Shown here: in pieces, positions 37,301 through 50,297 of the stretch
Numbering within the stretch: position 1 is the first letter of the stretch
Layout: every line of letters starts with the position of its first letter
NCBI RefSeq assembly: GCF_910592395.1
Contig: NC_088318.1
Location: 16,120,349 to 16,184,348, forward strand
DNA from: Lineus longissimus
Lineage: Eukaryota; Nemertea; Pilidiophora; Heteronemertea; Lineidae
Reading direction: 5' to 3'
DNA length: 64,000 bases
Program-made: the position numbers and the translations under genes
Notes under the pieces: model-generated
What the model was told of the DNA's origin: nothing
The model's input: only the letters and a program-made list of their open reading frames with translations
The model's database searches: none

Positions 37301-40300
37301 CCAAGTCGAACTGCTCCAAGAAATTGTTTGGAATTAGTAATTAGTATCAAGTATGGATCTTGACAGTATGAGGCAATGCTAGTGGATTTGACCTCATATT
37401 GGTTGTGATGGTTCATTCAACATGCATGCCCAGTCAGATACACTTTCCCCTTCACAGCTTGCTGCATCTAGAATGGATGGCTCTCCGCTACGTCTGAGCG
37501 ATTCCCGCCAGATTATCGTGAGGCGGATCATTACAGGAGGACAGTTCGCCAAGACCCATGCGGACGAGATCCATATCATACCAGACAACGGGATATTCAC
37601 ATATACGTTCAACACTCCCGAGGATGCAGAGGGAGTGGAGGTCAAGGTCGGTGGAGAAGTTTTTCATTGCTTGCGTTAAAAATTTTAATTGCTTCAGTCG
37701 CTTTATAGCAGGCCTCTCTATTTCATCAGTTGGGACAAACCCTGCTTTCCTTAATTTGGCTTATTTTACTGTGATTTCATCCCTTTCGTGCTCTGGCACT
37801 CTCAGCAGTACATTCATCATGTTGATGATGCTAAATAAAGTCAGAGGTCTATTTTGTTTATTCTGAATTTCATTTTGTATCATTCTGAAGTCTTAATTCT
37901 TCTTCAGGCATTTTACCAACGAGATGAAAACATCCAAGCCGTTCAAAAAGCCATTCGCGTCTATTCGCCCTCAAACAGTTTCATCCAAGTGACTACAGCC
38001 ACTTTGAACCCGACCGTCAACGAATACATGATATTTACCATCAGATGCAATAACTTTGTGGATTATGTTTACTACCAGGTGAGTGAAGTTTTTGAAAAGA
38101 CGTCTGCTTAAAAAGAACCAGGGATATTATCAGTGAAAGTAAAGATTACTGTAACAACAATTCAAGGTATGATTATGATATCTCATGTATTTTGCTCTCT
38201 TATGGATGTATTGAAAATGTTTTCAAATTTTAAAATCACTTTTCAGATTGTGGCCGCAGGTAGAATTGTTGTGGCAGACAGGTTAGCCATGACTGCCCGC
38301 CAAAAGACGTTCTCCGTTGCTTTGTCGCGTGATATGATTCCGAAGGCCCGAGTGGTCGCTTACTATATCCGTCCAGATCGTGAAGTAGTGGCCGACGCTC
38401 TCAATTTCTTTGTCAATGGAACCAGATTATATGACGTACGTATCGTGGAAAATCTTGGCTAGTAGACAGGGGTCAAAGTGTGAATAACATCAGCCATAGT
38501 TGATATCGGACTATAAACCCACCTTTAACTCTTTTAACTTTATCAAATCATGTATCATCAAACTCATCTAATCTCTTCATTTTCCAACAGGTGAAGGTTG
38601 AATTCAACAAAGGAAAAGACTTCTCTGGTGCGACTGCTCAGATGTCTGGCCTTACGTTGCCTGGTGTGTACATCTCATTCGCTGGTATCGACCGGGACCA
38701 ATGGGTGGCTGGGGCATCTCCATTTCTCTCAGAGGAAGAGGTACGTCTTGTTTCTGCTTATGTTATACAGAGTGTATCAGTAAAAATGATACACTTTAAA
38801 AACTGAATAAAAGTTTGGGTTTTTTGGACACGTGGTAAATATTGTGATGGATTTCCATGAGGGTACCCACTGGGGAGCCGCAGCTGAGAGTTTTCATTGA
38901 GTGACGTCATGCGGAAAACTGCACAATCATTGTATTTTCCCGTTAACAGTTTTCCCGCTAATGTTGATGTCTTCCTTCAGGTTGTTAAGGAGCTTAGTAC
39001 CTTTGACGGCCATGCCAACAGCAGCTACCAATGGACGTGGACATTCTCGGATGATTTCGAGCAGACGGTCTATTACCCAGCTTCCTCCTACGCCATGGAC
39101 ACAAATCTCACGTTCAAGGTAGATGAATTGAAATATCTAGGATGTTAATGAGGTCTATGGTACTTGGGGGGTAATCAGAATTTGCTCCGTTTTATTAGTT
39201 TGTAAAGTTTGTAGTTGGAGATTGGTTGGTTGGTCAGGGGATGCCGGAGGGGGAATGATACTGATTAATGATATTGTTTATTATCTTCTTCTAGTATGCT
39301 GGTCTCATTGCCTTCACTGATGCAAATGTGACCCGCCTGCCACATCAGTGTAACGAGACAGCCGGAGAGTTGCCATGCCAGACTGACCGACGTTGTTTCA
39401 ACATCGAAAAGCGATGCGACCAAGTGCGCGACTGCCAAGATGGATCAGATGAACTCGGCTGCAGCTATCCTCGGACGAGGTCCAAGCGCAAGAGGCCGCT
39501 GTTTATGTTCAACTTCCTACAGCGTCACTTCTTGGACACGTCCTGGTTGTGGAAGTCTTACATGACTAAGTAAGTGCAGATAATAATGATAGTGAGTGAA
39601 AAACATGGAGCGCTTTTCACTCTATTCCCTGCTGTCTCAAAGTGCTTTACGATCACCAACACTATATCATTGACATGTCTATACGTTTTTAATTTCATTG
39701 ATGAGTGATCCTTTCATTACAGGCATGAAGGGAGGGTGGACATCACCACTAATGTGCCCAATGATATTCCTCTCTCCTGGATGGTCAGTGCGTTTGCCAT
39801 GAGCAGAGAGAAAGGACTTGGTCTCATGCCTCGGCCAATATTGGTATGTTCACTTCGTAATTTTTCCATCATGTCTCCTTTTTCATCTTGTTGTTTTGAA
39901 CTTCCTGCCTAATCAAAGAAATTTAAACAAAATGTTTTGAAAAATGGGATAGGAAAGCTGGCATTTTCCTCTTGATGACACAACTGAGCTGATCGTGCTG
40001 TTCAATAATAAAATGTTTCGCAGATGAATGAAATCAGAGAAATCTGTGATTTCAAGTTGTCTGCCTGGCGTGTGCCTCATTTTCCTGAAACATGTAACAA
40101 CTGAATGTTTTTGAATGACATTTTTCAGTTTGATGCTGTCCAGGCCTTCATCATGAATGTTGAGATGCCAACCAACGTCAGATTAGGTGAACAGGTGGGC
40201 GTGCGTGTCACGATCATGAACTTCTGGAATGACTACTTCGAATGTGTGGTGACGCTGCATGCTTCTCCTCAATATAAGATGGTCGAGGTCGAGTCTATGG

Positions 40301-43300
40301 GTATCGTGAGCAGTTACAGGCCCAGGACATCCGGGGGCGACCATCAAACTTTACTATATGTAAGTGAAAACCCTTTCATGACATTTTATGTATTCGTTGA
40401 TTTCAGACTGCTGATCAGATGGTGGGCCATCTCTATTTCTTGCTATTTTCGTCAAAGCTAAACTCCAAACTTGAATGGCCAGTGCCGTTTGTTTGGTTTT
40501 GATCTTGGTCAGAGTATGTGCTTTACATCAAACGGGATTCAGCTGTTTTAGTCATTTGTTCTTATTGGTTAATGGTTTGCAGCTGTCTTGGCTGTAAGAT
40601 TTCTCATGCCCTTACAAAAGTGTTTACGTATTTCAAAATGTCCCATTTCAGCTCGAGCCAGGACAAACTGCCCATGTATACCTAGCTGTACTGCCAATTG
40701 TTCGAGGTCCGCTCTCTGTCACTGTCAGTGGCGCCACCTTTATTGGAAGTGACACTGTCACCAAGCCACTCTTTGTCAGTGTAAGTGCATTCGCTCATCG
40801 TTTGTTCGACTTATTTATGTGCATGATGTCCCAGTGATGATGTAACTGTACTTGGGTCTCTGAGCACAGAATAAATTTACATTTGATGAACGCTCTTTCT
40901 GCTGGAGAGGCATTTGACACTTTTCAACCAAAGGTGCAGTCTACTTTTTGAAAACCCGATTGGCAACATTTTGTCCTTGTTTACAGTACGATGGTGTGAC
41001 AAACCACTATCACACTCCATACTTGGTGGACTTGCTCAGAACTGGTTCCAACATTCTTCCTGACTTGGACATTCCCGTACCAGAACAGTTCACCACACCA
41101 GAACAGAGAGAGCATCTCTACGTACCTGGATCTGGGAGGGCCCTTGTTCGTATTGTTGGTAAGTTATAAAAATCTCTTGTACATACTTTGAATTGAAAAC
41201 ATCCATTTTGTCTCTCTTAATATTCTGTCATGATATGAACTGAATTCAGATGTGATCGTATAACCTTTATTTTGCGAGATTTCTGATTATTTTCTCTCCA
41301 TTGCAGGTGACATTGTTGGCCCTGGTTTCTTCGAGGATCATCTCACCTCTGAAAATCTCCTGGAGAAACCGTACGGATGCGGCGAGCAGGCAGTGTACAA
41401 CTTGGCCGTCAACATGTACTATCTTAAGTTTCTCAAGGCGACCGCCCAGCTCACAGATGGTGTGAAAGAAAAAGGATTGGACTACGTCAATATTGCTCTC
41501 CAAAGAGTTATGAGTTACTACAACGAGGAGGGTTACATCCAAGGATTCCGAGACTTCCCCGACAAGAGTGTCTGGCTCACAGCTTTTGCTCTTGGTTCCT
41601 TGTACGACGCCCGGGAAGCTGATTGGGAGTACGACATGTTCATTCCAATGGAGCTCCTGAATAAGATCGCTCTTTGGCTAATTTCCCAACAGAATAAGGA
41701 CACGGGTGCTTTCTATAACGAAGGACCTCTGTATGACTCAAAGATGAAGGTAAGATCATGGAAAAGTTCATTTGGAGAAGTTTGAATTTCGGAATTGACA
41801 CTGAACTGAACACAGGGAGTTGGCAGCTTCGAATTAATCACAGAAAGGCGGTGCCTCACAAAGGTTTCTTGGCAAAATGACGTTACAAGCAATGTTTAAA
41901 GATGCCAGCACTCTCACTATTAAAGTGTATATTGAGTGAAAAGAGGAAAAGAGATTGTACTACTCTGATATTACTGTCATTGTGTTCTCTTCTCACGTTG
42001 CAGGTACTCAAGACTGTCGTCTATAATGGCCAAACATTACCAGCAAATATTTCAATCACTGCATACACCGTGGTAGCTTTGGCGAAAGCTAAGGGCCTGA
42101 CTGGGGTAGGTACCGTAAAATATTTTCTTGTAGACTGCTCCCCTGGAAATCACCTCCAACAAAAGCATGTTAAATATTGGAAATCTTTGATTGAATTGGA
42201 AAAATCCCTAGTAGCTATTACAGGGTTAATATAATCTAAAAAATAACTTTTTTCAGAATGCACGTAACCTTGCAGTAACGTCCATCGGAACAGGAGCTGA
42301 TTACCTCGCCAACCTCATCCCAGAGATTACCGACACATTCCAGTTGACCCTTGTGGCGTACGCTCTCCGTTTGGCGCAGCATTCCAAAAAGGGTGACGCT
42401 TTCCAGGCCATGAGAAATGAGGCAATCACTGGTTAGTAATGAAATGTGTTATCACACTCCAACCCCATTACACCCATATAAACACCCTGTCAACCTTAAA
42501 ATGTTCCCTTCCTTTATTTTTACGCATTTTCACATTTGCAGATAATTGCGAAAAGTCGTTAAAAGAAAAAATAATTGAAATTACTGGTACAGAGTTGTCA
42601 AAATAAATGTACCGGTATGTCAAAAATGGATACCAATATTTCCATGTTTTTCAGTACCTCATTTTCTCATTCCACTTTCCAGAGAATGACTTTATCTATT
42701 GGTCGCACAACAAGTTCATGATCAACCCTGTCAACATCACCAAGGTGGACACAGTGCCATTCTATCAGCCCCGATGGGAGGGACCCTGGGACGGCTATGC
42801 GACTCAGGCGTCGGGTTATGCCCTGTTGACATACCTTGGCAACAACTTGAGGTTGGAAGCCTACCCGACCATGAAGTGGTTGACGTACATGAGGAACACC
42901 ATGGGTGGCCAGGCATCGACGCAGGTATGGGCATTTTTGTTTCAGCTCCATGTGGAAACAAGGTGTTAAAAAGCATCACTTACTTTCTCAGTCCTCTTCA
43001 TGCCTAGAGGGCACATCAGGCTTCAATCTGCAGTCTCCACCCTCTCCAGTCGCAGCGCGACTGTGGCTGTTTCCCCAGGTCAGACAAATTGATTGAGCAG
43101 CTCCTCTGAATTCTACTGAAGTCATCAGGAACACTCTATTTGAATTGATAGTTGATTTGATTTTGAAAATTCAACCATTTTCTCTTCTAGGACTCAATTG
43201 TGGCCCTTCAGGCCCTGACCGACTTTGCCAAATTGGATGCATCGCGTGATTTGTATAACGTGGAATTCACTGTCGAGGCCACATCATCGGCCCGCTGGAA

Positions 43301-46300
43301 GAGAACCATTGTCTTGACGAGGGAAAACTTTGCTGATCTTCAGACTGTCCAAGTAAGTACATTTAATCATGATCTCCATTTGTTTGAAATTTCAATAAAC
43401 AGGTCTGGCTTGTACTCGATATCCGGAGTGTACATGCTTTCTTGAGTGTGCTCATGCATAATCAAGGTTTTGAGTAATGGCTGCCATTTTGTTATACTCC
43501 AAAAATACCAAAATAAACATCCTGGACTTTAATTTTTTCGCTTGAGAAATCATTCTTTTTGTTGTTGTTGTGCTAAATTTGCTCCGTTTTGTTACTTCAG
43601 ATTCCGGCTGTGTGGGGTAGCGTTAAGGTGACCGTTGAAGGGACTGGTCTGGCCACAGTCTCGGTAAGTACTAAAAGCAAATAGCTGTACCTTTACTTGT
43701 GAAAAGTGATGAATTCGGAGATCCTGTCTCTTTCTAGTTACATTATCTATTACTTGATATCATCATGCATGCATGATATAAAGATATAACATAATTTTTT
43801 GTCTCTTTCTAGTTGGACACTTTCATCAACGTCGAGTACAGGAGGTTCTTGAAGTATCCGCAGGCCAAGTTCTTTGACCTGACCATTCCAAAAGAGGGGC
43901 TCAAGTTCAGCGGCAGGAATTTCTCCATCTTTGAAATGACCGCCTGTGCAAGGTAAAGCATTAATAATTTTCTGATAATTTTTCGGGGAATGAGAGGCTC
44001 GGGTGCCTTTTACTATAGTGGTAGGACTGTGCTAGCGGTCCAATACCAGTCTACTCATTGTGAAATCAACATGGGACTGGTAGTTCAAAATTTTCAGTGG
44101 ATTTTTACGGGGGGGGAGGACCTTATCTAGCATGGCATAGAGTCTGTCATTGGACTGATTAGAGCCTTGAAATTATGTCTTGGATAATTAGCTCCTTTTG
44201 TAGATGAACACTTAACATTCAGGAGGTCACTCTCTGCGGTTCAAATGATGTCAGGGCTCGTGGCGCAGAGTGAGGTTCTTTGACGTCATAGAGGGGCATG
44301 ACGATACGATATGTCGCTGTTGTGGGGAATGACGTTGCTCATTAAATCATAATGAAAGCATGAAATCATGCCTGGTGTCCTGTTTGCCAGTACCAGCCCT
44401 GATTATTTTTACTTTGACGTATCCTGTGTGTTGAGGAACCAGGAATCTTTTTTTGTTGAACCTGTGCGGAAGCAGATGATGTTCTGCCACTCTTACGGTG
44501 AGTACTTCTTAATTTTGTATCAGAAATTTTAACACCTTGGGTGAAATGCGGGCACCATGAAGGATAGTTAGTAAAACCAATGGGCACCAAAGGTGTTAAT
44601 GATGTTTTGAAGTGAGATTCTGTGCGGAGATACTGATTGATGCCGAGGCTGATTACTATTATTTTCTCAGTGGTAGGGTTAAACAACTAGTACGCTTCAA
44701 AGGTCCTGGACCATTGAGCCTCTCTGTTTAAATGTGTCATCGCAATTAAGTTACGAAATGTTTCATCAAGTTCTTCTATTTTGTTCGCAGATGGACGGCA
44801 ACAAATGTAGCAAAATCTGCCGGCCTGTCCGTTATTGAAATAGAAATCCCTAGCGGCTACGTCATTTCAAATGGGTATCTAAGACGCCATCTACAGGCCG
44901 GCAATATGGCGCCGAATGTCCACCGCGCAGTCTTCCGTAAGGGGATGGTCACATTTTATATAGAAACTGTAAGTTGGTTACCTATATTGGTTAATGCTTA
45001 ACATTTCTTTGCGTGTAATTTAACATTTTTAAAACAATTTTTCGTTGACAGGTGGACGGCAACTCGCCTCAGTAAGGCCAGCGGTTTGTCAGTCATTCAG
45101 ATTGACGTGCCGAGTGGTTTTGTAGTAACCAATATTTCCCTCAGGGAGTATGTTCTGTCCAAACCTCTTTCAAATCTCCGACGGGCTGTATTTAAAGCTC
45201 CAACCGTTAGTTTCTATTTGGAAAATGTAAGTTATTTTCAAATTTTTTTCATGGAGAATGGGTCAACTGCATGCACAATGTTGCTTTTTTTATGATAATG
45301 CTGTGTCGATGCCATACCTTCTGTACAGCTCCCCCCCCCCCCTGACCGGCTTAATTCCATCTACACAGTATATTCAAACCTTCAAATTTTAGATTGCGTT
45401 ACGTATTTCATATCATTAGGATGAATCCAAGAAAACATAGATGACTGAATTTGTAGAGATGGTTCTGTTTCTTGCAGAATTTGACAAGAATTGATACGAA
45501 CTCATCATTATTGAATTACATAGTGAATGAACAACTTGACACCAAACTCTGTTTTTAAGGTGAAAGGCATTTTGATTTTTTTCTTGGCAGGTTTTGGCCC
45601 GATTTTTACCAATGATTTCTCCCTTTGGTGTTCTTTTTTGACCCCAATTTCCCTACACCTTCAGTTCATAGAACGTATACTTACATGTTTTTGGTCTAAA
45701 TAATGTTGTTAAAAACCTCATTACCGGTAAATCACCCGGACAACTTACCTCATTACATGTAAAGTCAACTGTACAATTTCACTACATCAGATTTGTAAAG
45801 TACGTGTACTTCTCCTCGTATCTGTCCGCATGACAGAGGAGTCTTTCAAGGAGGAAAACTGAATTTTTTTAAGGAGCATTGTGCATCGGTTTGATCTTGG
45901 AATTTCTCTGTGTAGATTGAGAGCTATTGGTCACTTCCCCATAACACGAGGGCCAGGTTGTTAGAAAGCATGTCAACTCATAGCATAGTGTTGACATGTA
46001 CATCGATGTACGTGAAGCAACATGTCAACATCATGTTACGAGTTAACGTGTTTTCTAACGATCAGACCGAAAGATTTTGTGTATATTAAAATCAAAAATG
46101 TTTTACTTCAAGAATGCCAAACATTTGGAAATAATGCGTTTTCGGTATCATCCATTTGAGGAGAGAAATAACAACGAGTCATCAGCAATTAGTCGTTAGT
46201 AATTACTTACTACAAAATACTAAAAAAAACACCAAGTAGTGATTGATAGCTCTCGTTCATTTTTTTTTTATTAAGCTGGAAAGGGTGCTGGTTTTTATAG

Positions 46301-48323
46301 ATATGCACTTTTTTTGTTTAACTGTTCCTTTTTGTCCGCATCCCAGTTACGTGAATTGTTGTAAATATATACCTGTGCTTCATTCTTTTTCCTGTTGTAA
46401 TACTGTCGGCCACCAATATTGCGCTCGTCTTATTTTGGCGGTTTTGGCAACATATTGAAAAATACAAAAATATTGGAAAACTCAAAGCTGTTACATAATC
46501 CGGCGAAATAAAAATTGTGGAAGTTTTATCTCTTCAGAACTTTTGGTGGTTTACAGTATACATGTAACAGGCATGTTGGTCACCCTGAAATTCCTCCTGC
46601 TAACAGGTTTTTTTATTTTCGCCAAAGGGCGGACTTGCCTGTGTTGTGGTGTGTACCTGTGTTGTTGCTTTTGTAAATTAGATGTTAGTCGAGAAAATGT
46701 TGCCCAGGAGGGCACAAAAAGGCTATTGGGCTTAGAGAAGGCAGACCATGGATTTTACCTGGCAGCGTCGCAGCAAAACAAGGCATATGTTACACAGAAT
46801 ATGACCGTATAAAATGACACCAGGAGATAATGGACCGTGCGAAAAATGCAATACACCTGTCATGCAAGTTGTCTGGTGACAACACTAACACCCCGGTACT
46901 TTGTAAAGCTGCACTGTAAAGTACCATGCACTTCACTTATAAATCTTACAAGAGGAAAATTAGTTTTGCTGATGAACATAAGATATTTTCGCGAAAAACG
47001 CAACAACGCTAACTCACTTAGGGATAGGGATAGATTGTATGTAATGTTATAGCACTGATAAGGGTGATTTTAGGCTGGAGTGGCCTTGTTTATACTCATT
47101 TGCCAGGGGTCGTAAACTTTTTCAACCTAAAGCTGCTGAGGTCAACACTATGCTACTGAGGCAGACTTGCGGTTTTCTGGTGCTTTGTGGTTCAAGTTAA
47201 AGCCAAAAAAAGCTGCCAATAGTGGTTGGAAAGCTCTCTTATTCTGATAAGTGTTATAAATGATCATATTCCCTGCTGATCTGTCAATCAGTGTCATAAA
47301 TGTTCACATTCGCTGCTGATCTGTCAATCTCAGTGTTATAAATGTTGATTATCCCTGCTGATCTGTAAATCTGCTACAATATTCCGAATCCTCTTCCTCC
47401 TGTTTTCTTTCTCGTCACCATGTTTGCATGTTGCTAAAATATCTTCCTGAATCTCCCTAAAGCAAGGAATTTTTGTCACTGCGAGTAGTAAGCAGTGTGC
47501 TATACTTCAGGCACTTGCCGATTCTCAAATTCAAAACCTTCCATCACAAGCGAGATGCTCTTTAACTGTGCCAGCACACTTCCCAATAGGGGGGCCCATT
47601 GAATTTGTTTTCTTGGTCCATTTGCCCATTATCTGATTGACTCCCTTTCTATGAATTACAGCTTACCACTGAACCTACCTGTGTGTTTTTCCGTGCTGAT
47701 CGCTGGTACCCTGTGGCTAACATCACCATTCAACATCGGATGAAGGTCTATGATTACTATGAACCAGGTAGGTCGCTGAGTTTTTAAAAAAGTGACCATC
47801 AGCCAAATGAGGCCAACACCAAGCTTTCATACACTAATTTTGAAGTAATGGAACATAGTTTCTAATATATATATCAAGTTTGTCCAAGTGGTGCGGTGGC
47901 AACCTCTGAAGTCCCGGGTTCGAATCCTAGTCAGTCCCGGTACACTCATGTGATAGAGAGGGCGATTGCCTTCGACAGCGTAGGTTTCCTCCGGGGTCTC
48001 CGGTTTCCTCCTACTGACATTACAATCGCCCATTATTGTTTATAGAACTAATAATGTCCCAGTTGACACACCGCTCTCAACTCAATTTTTTTCATGCTCA
48101 TTTTTTCTTTCCTTCAGGTCGCTACAACCAGTCGCTGTACACTGTCTACAATCTGTTCAACCTTGGTGTTTGTCACGTGTGCGGATCGTTCCAGTGTCCG
48201 TATTGTGCAGATTACAACGCGGGAACGACCATCGTGGCCAGCATCTCCGTCCTTGTGATGTCCTTCATGTTTGCGCTTTATAAAAATTTACAATTTCTGC
48301 ATGTCGGGTCGTTTGGTACTTGA
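34399..48323 (+). CDS. Thioester-containing protein (alpha-2-macroglobulin family), LDLa domain, membrane-anchored, CD109/Mcr-like
   Basis: Exons: 34399-34514, 34686-34869, 35247-35489, 35667-35792, 35929-35968, 36332-36416, 36576-36681, 36988-37218, 37458-37646, 37908-38078, 38247-38435, 38591-38740, 38981-39118, 39295-39569, 39723-39843, 40129-40359, 40652-40780, 40987-41158, 41307-41749, 42004-42105, 42257-42431, 42683-42924, 43191-43352, 43601-43663, 43813-43952, one of 44791-44968 or 45052-45226, 47662-47767, 48118-48323. Total 4713 nt (1570 aa) with the first alternative. Signal peptide about 1-22; macroglobulin domains (FIQTNKPVYKQGQTVYFRV near 145); LDLa with six Cys (675-712); possible furin site RSKR (718-721); thioester PYGCGEQ (C990, Q993); receptor-binding domain ending KVYDYYEPG; C-terminal hydrophobic segment (about 1538-1557) for a GPI signal or membrane span. 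The LDLa module recalls insect Mcr, the anchor CD109. Likely role: opsonin-like or septate-junction surface protein. Confidence 0.93.
44391..44497 (+). other. Possible extra exon in thioester-gene intron 25
   Basis: Acceptor TGTTTGCCAG, 107 nt open in the incoming phase 2, and a good donor (GTGAGT at 44498). The peptide (STSPDYFYFDVSCVL...) does not resemble the receptor-binding domain. The exit phase is 1, which fits neither alternative exon nor the next constant exon. It is probably a chance open stretch or a poison exon. Confidence 0.2.
44791..44968 (+). other. Alternative exon 26a of the thioester gene (receptor-binding domain)
   Basis: 178 nt, entered in phase 2 and left in phase 0, acceptor TTGTTCGCAG and donor GTAAGT. 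It encodes about 60 residues of the C-terminal receptor-binding/MG8 domain, beginning RWTATNVAKSAGLSVIEIEI and containing PSGYV and RAVFRKGMVTFYIET. Only 83 bases separate it from its paralogue. Confidence 0.88.
45052..45226 (+). other. Alternative exon 26b of the thioester gene (receptor-binding domain)
   Basis: 175 nt with the same entry and exit phases as 26a, acceptor TTTTTCGTTGACAG and donor GTAAGT. It encodes RWTATRLSKASGLSVIQIDV, PSGFV and RRAVFKAPTVSFYLEN, roughly half identical to 26a and one residue shorter. If spliced after 26a, it would be read out of frame and stop at TAA after seven codons. Both copies keep the same core residues, so both look functional. Confidence 0.88.
45952..46068. 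mobile_element. Palindromic MITE in thioester-gene intron 26
   Basis: Left arm 45960-45998 (GTTAGAAAGCATGTCAACTC...) and right arm 46021-46059, its imperfect reverse complement (39 bp), around a 22-base spacer that itself contains the palindrome TACATCGATGTA. Looser pairing continues about 8 bp outward. There is no coding capacity. The element is small and hairpin-like, typical of non-autonomous DNA transposons. Confidence 0.75.
46785..46836. mobile_element. Relict of the 29218-29406 MITE
   Basis: CACAGAA...TGACACCAGGAGATAATGGA matches the interior of the MITE at 29218-29406, with small indels. The terminal repeats are not evident, so this is a decayed or partial copy. The rest of intron 26 (45227-47661) contains a poly-C run near 45332, repeat debris near 45344-45375 and nothing coding that I could support. 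Confidence 0.6.
47885..48030 (+). mobile_element. SINE in thioester-gene intron 27
   Basis: GGTGCGGTGGCAACC and B box CCCGGGTTCGAATCC, followed by the central block GCGTAGGTTTCCTCCGGGG and CCGGTTTCCTCCTAC shared with 15755-15830. It has a tRNA-like head plus a V-SINE-like centre. It lies on the sense strand, entirely inside the intron. Confidence 0.75.
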
Positions 48324-50297
48324 CGGGGTTGAGGCGCATGTGAATAGGATGGGGCTGCAGTTTGTACAGTCTTCATTCTTATCAAATAGAGGGTCCAATG
48401 AGTTTTAACTAGGGAGATGTTCCAAATCTTACAATTTCTAAGCATTCCAATTTAGATATAATCCTACTGTAAATATTGACACCTGCATGACTTAAATATT
48501 CTCAGAACAGTTCGGTATACCTCTATACCAATATTTTGAATACTAAACTTTTTGCTTAAGTCACTGCACTTTAGAACTTAGGTTTATTTGTTTGCGAATA
48601 GTGCAGATGTCATACGGCATTTGATGCCCTTTTTTAGTTTTGTGTACCAGTTGATGTCTCTACTAGATGCTTAAAGCAGCTCATTCATTTTACTGTAAAG
48701 TCTATTTCAAATGAAAATGACACTGCACAGAAAAACGCCTAAAATGAGTGGCGGACGAGGCTCAACTGGCTTAATACCGTCGACACAGTATATATACAAT
48801 TTTCGAAATGATGCAAAATACATTTTTTATTCTATCCAACAAAAGGTTGGTCCTACCAATATTCGTTTGTATCATGTTTAAAGTACATCTTGACTTTCCG
48901 GCCAAAGTTTTGTTAATGGCCATCGTCGATGTCTATGGCCATAATTAACTGCTTCTAGCGTACGTCTAACGAAATATCATGTTCATCTATTACTTGTAGT
49001 ATTACTTGATTATTTATGACCCTTTAAGGACCAAAGTCCACCTGGACCCCACAGGTACATGTACCTATGCATAGGAATCATTGCTTAGGTGTTATTAAAA
49101 GAAAAAGATGGGAAGATTTATGAAAATTCTATGAAGTAACCTTCCTGAATTCTAAAATTATCGCTGTCGGATTGTTTTCCTGAATGAAGTTGAGTCCTGA
49201 AAGGGTTAAGATACTTTAAGTAATAATCATGGGACCAATTTATGAATTGTCTGATCATGCTATATATTCGTTGCATTTTGGAGCTCTGGCTCCAGCTTCT
49301 TGTCAGTCAAGGTCAACACCAATGCCTCCCTATCTAAACAAATTGAAGGGGGGGCATTGAAATTCTCAATGTCCCCATGTAACCGCGAGAACTCACTTTA
49401 AGGAAAAATAAAACAGCTATGAGTTGTTTAGTTACAGAAGAATTGACTAAAAGATGTTTTTGAGTTTGTTATAACAAATCAGATTTGGCGTTGATCTTGA
49501 CTGTCGCCTGTCTGTAAATTTATGAAGAAATCCTATTCGTAGAAGTAGTTTTCATTATCAAGAAGATACATTTTATATACTATGTATGTACATTTATAAC
49601 TAGTATATTTTATAACCACGAGCGTGGACCATGCGTCTATTATAAACATGCTATTATGTACATAGGTTTGTTACTTGTATTGCTTATAGATGGCGCTGCC
49701 AGTCATGTACCGTCCTTATTCGTATACTGTAGGGTTATCAAAGGTCTAAAATCCCCATTCGATTTTAACAACTGAAATACAAGATAGAAGATCTTTCAAA
49801 TTTGCGGCTGTCCACCTTGTGTATTGTTGTCAATGTTAGTCTCATCATTTGTATTGCACGATCTGTTCAGCAATGCATTGCACTGCTGCACACAGGCTTG
49901 CCAAGCCCCGAAAACTAAATTCGCAGCAAAAGGGCTTAATCTATTTTTGATCATACCTATATTTCAAAGTTATCGGAATTGTTACACATAAAGTTCCTGC
50001 CTTTATAGAGAATCCATTTATTGATAGGTTGACGGGCAGTTTGTGCCATACATACATGACATAGCTTTAGACATCTACATTATTTCATTCAGTAGCTATG
50101 AATCTACATTTTGGAAAATCAATAATCAATTATATCTGCATTAATGTGATAAGTTTCAAACATGTTTCTCCATGAGAATACAGTAGAAACTCTATTAAGG
50201 ACATCCTTGGGACAGACAAATGCGGTCTGTAAATGCCCGTCCAGTGTAATCTCGGGAGACTCAACCTTTAAATTATATGTATCGTTGGAATTTTATA
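48324..50297 (+). other. Thioester-gene 3' UTR and flank
   Basis: AT-rich and non-coding. Contains an interspersed repeat copy (48760-48805, GCTCAACTGGCTTAATACCG then TCGACACAGTATAT). A possible poly(A) signal AATAAA lies at 49407-49412, more than 1 kb after the stop. No further gene recognised. Confidence 0.5.

Noticed and set aside
44391-44497. Third alternative exon of the thioester receptor-binding domain
   Set aside because: The peptide does not align with exons 26a or 26b, and its exit phase (1) fits no downstream exon, so I list it only as a weak candidate.
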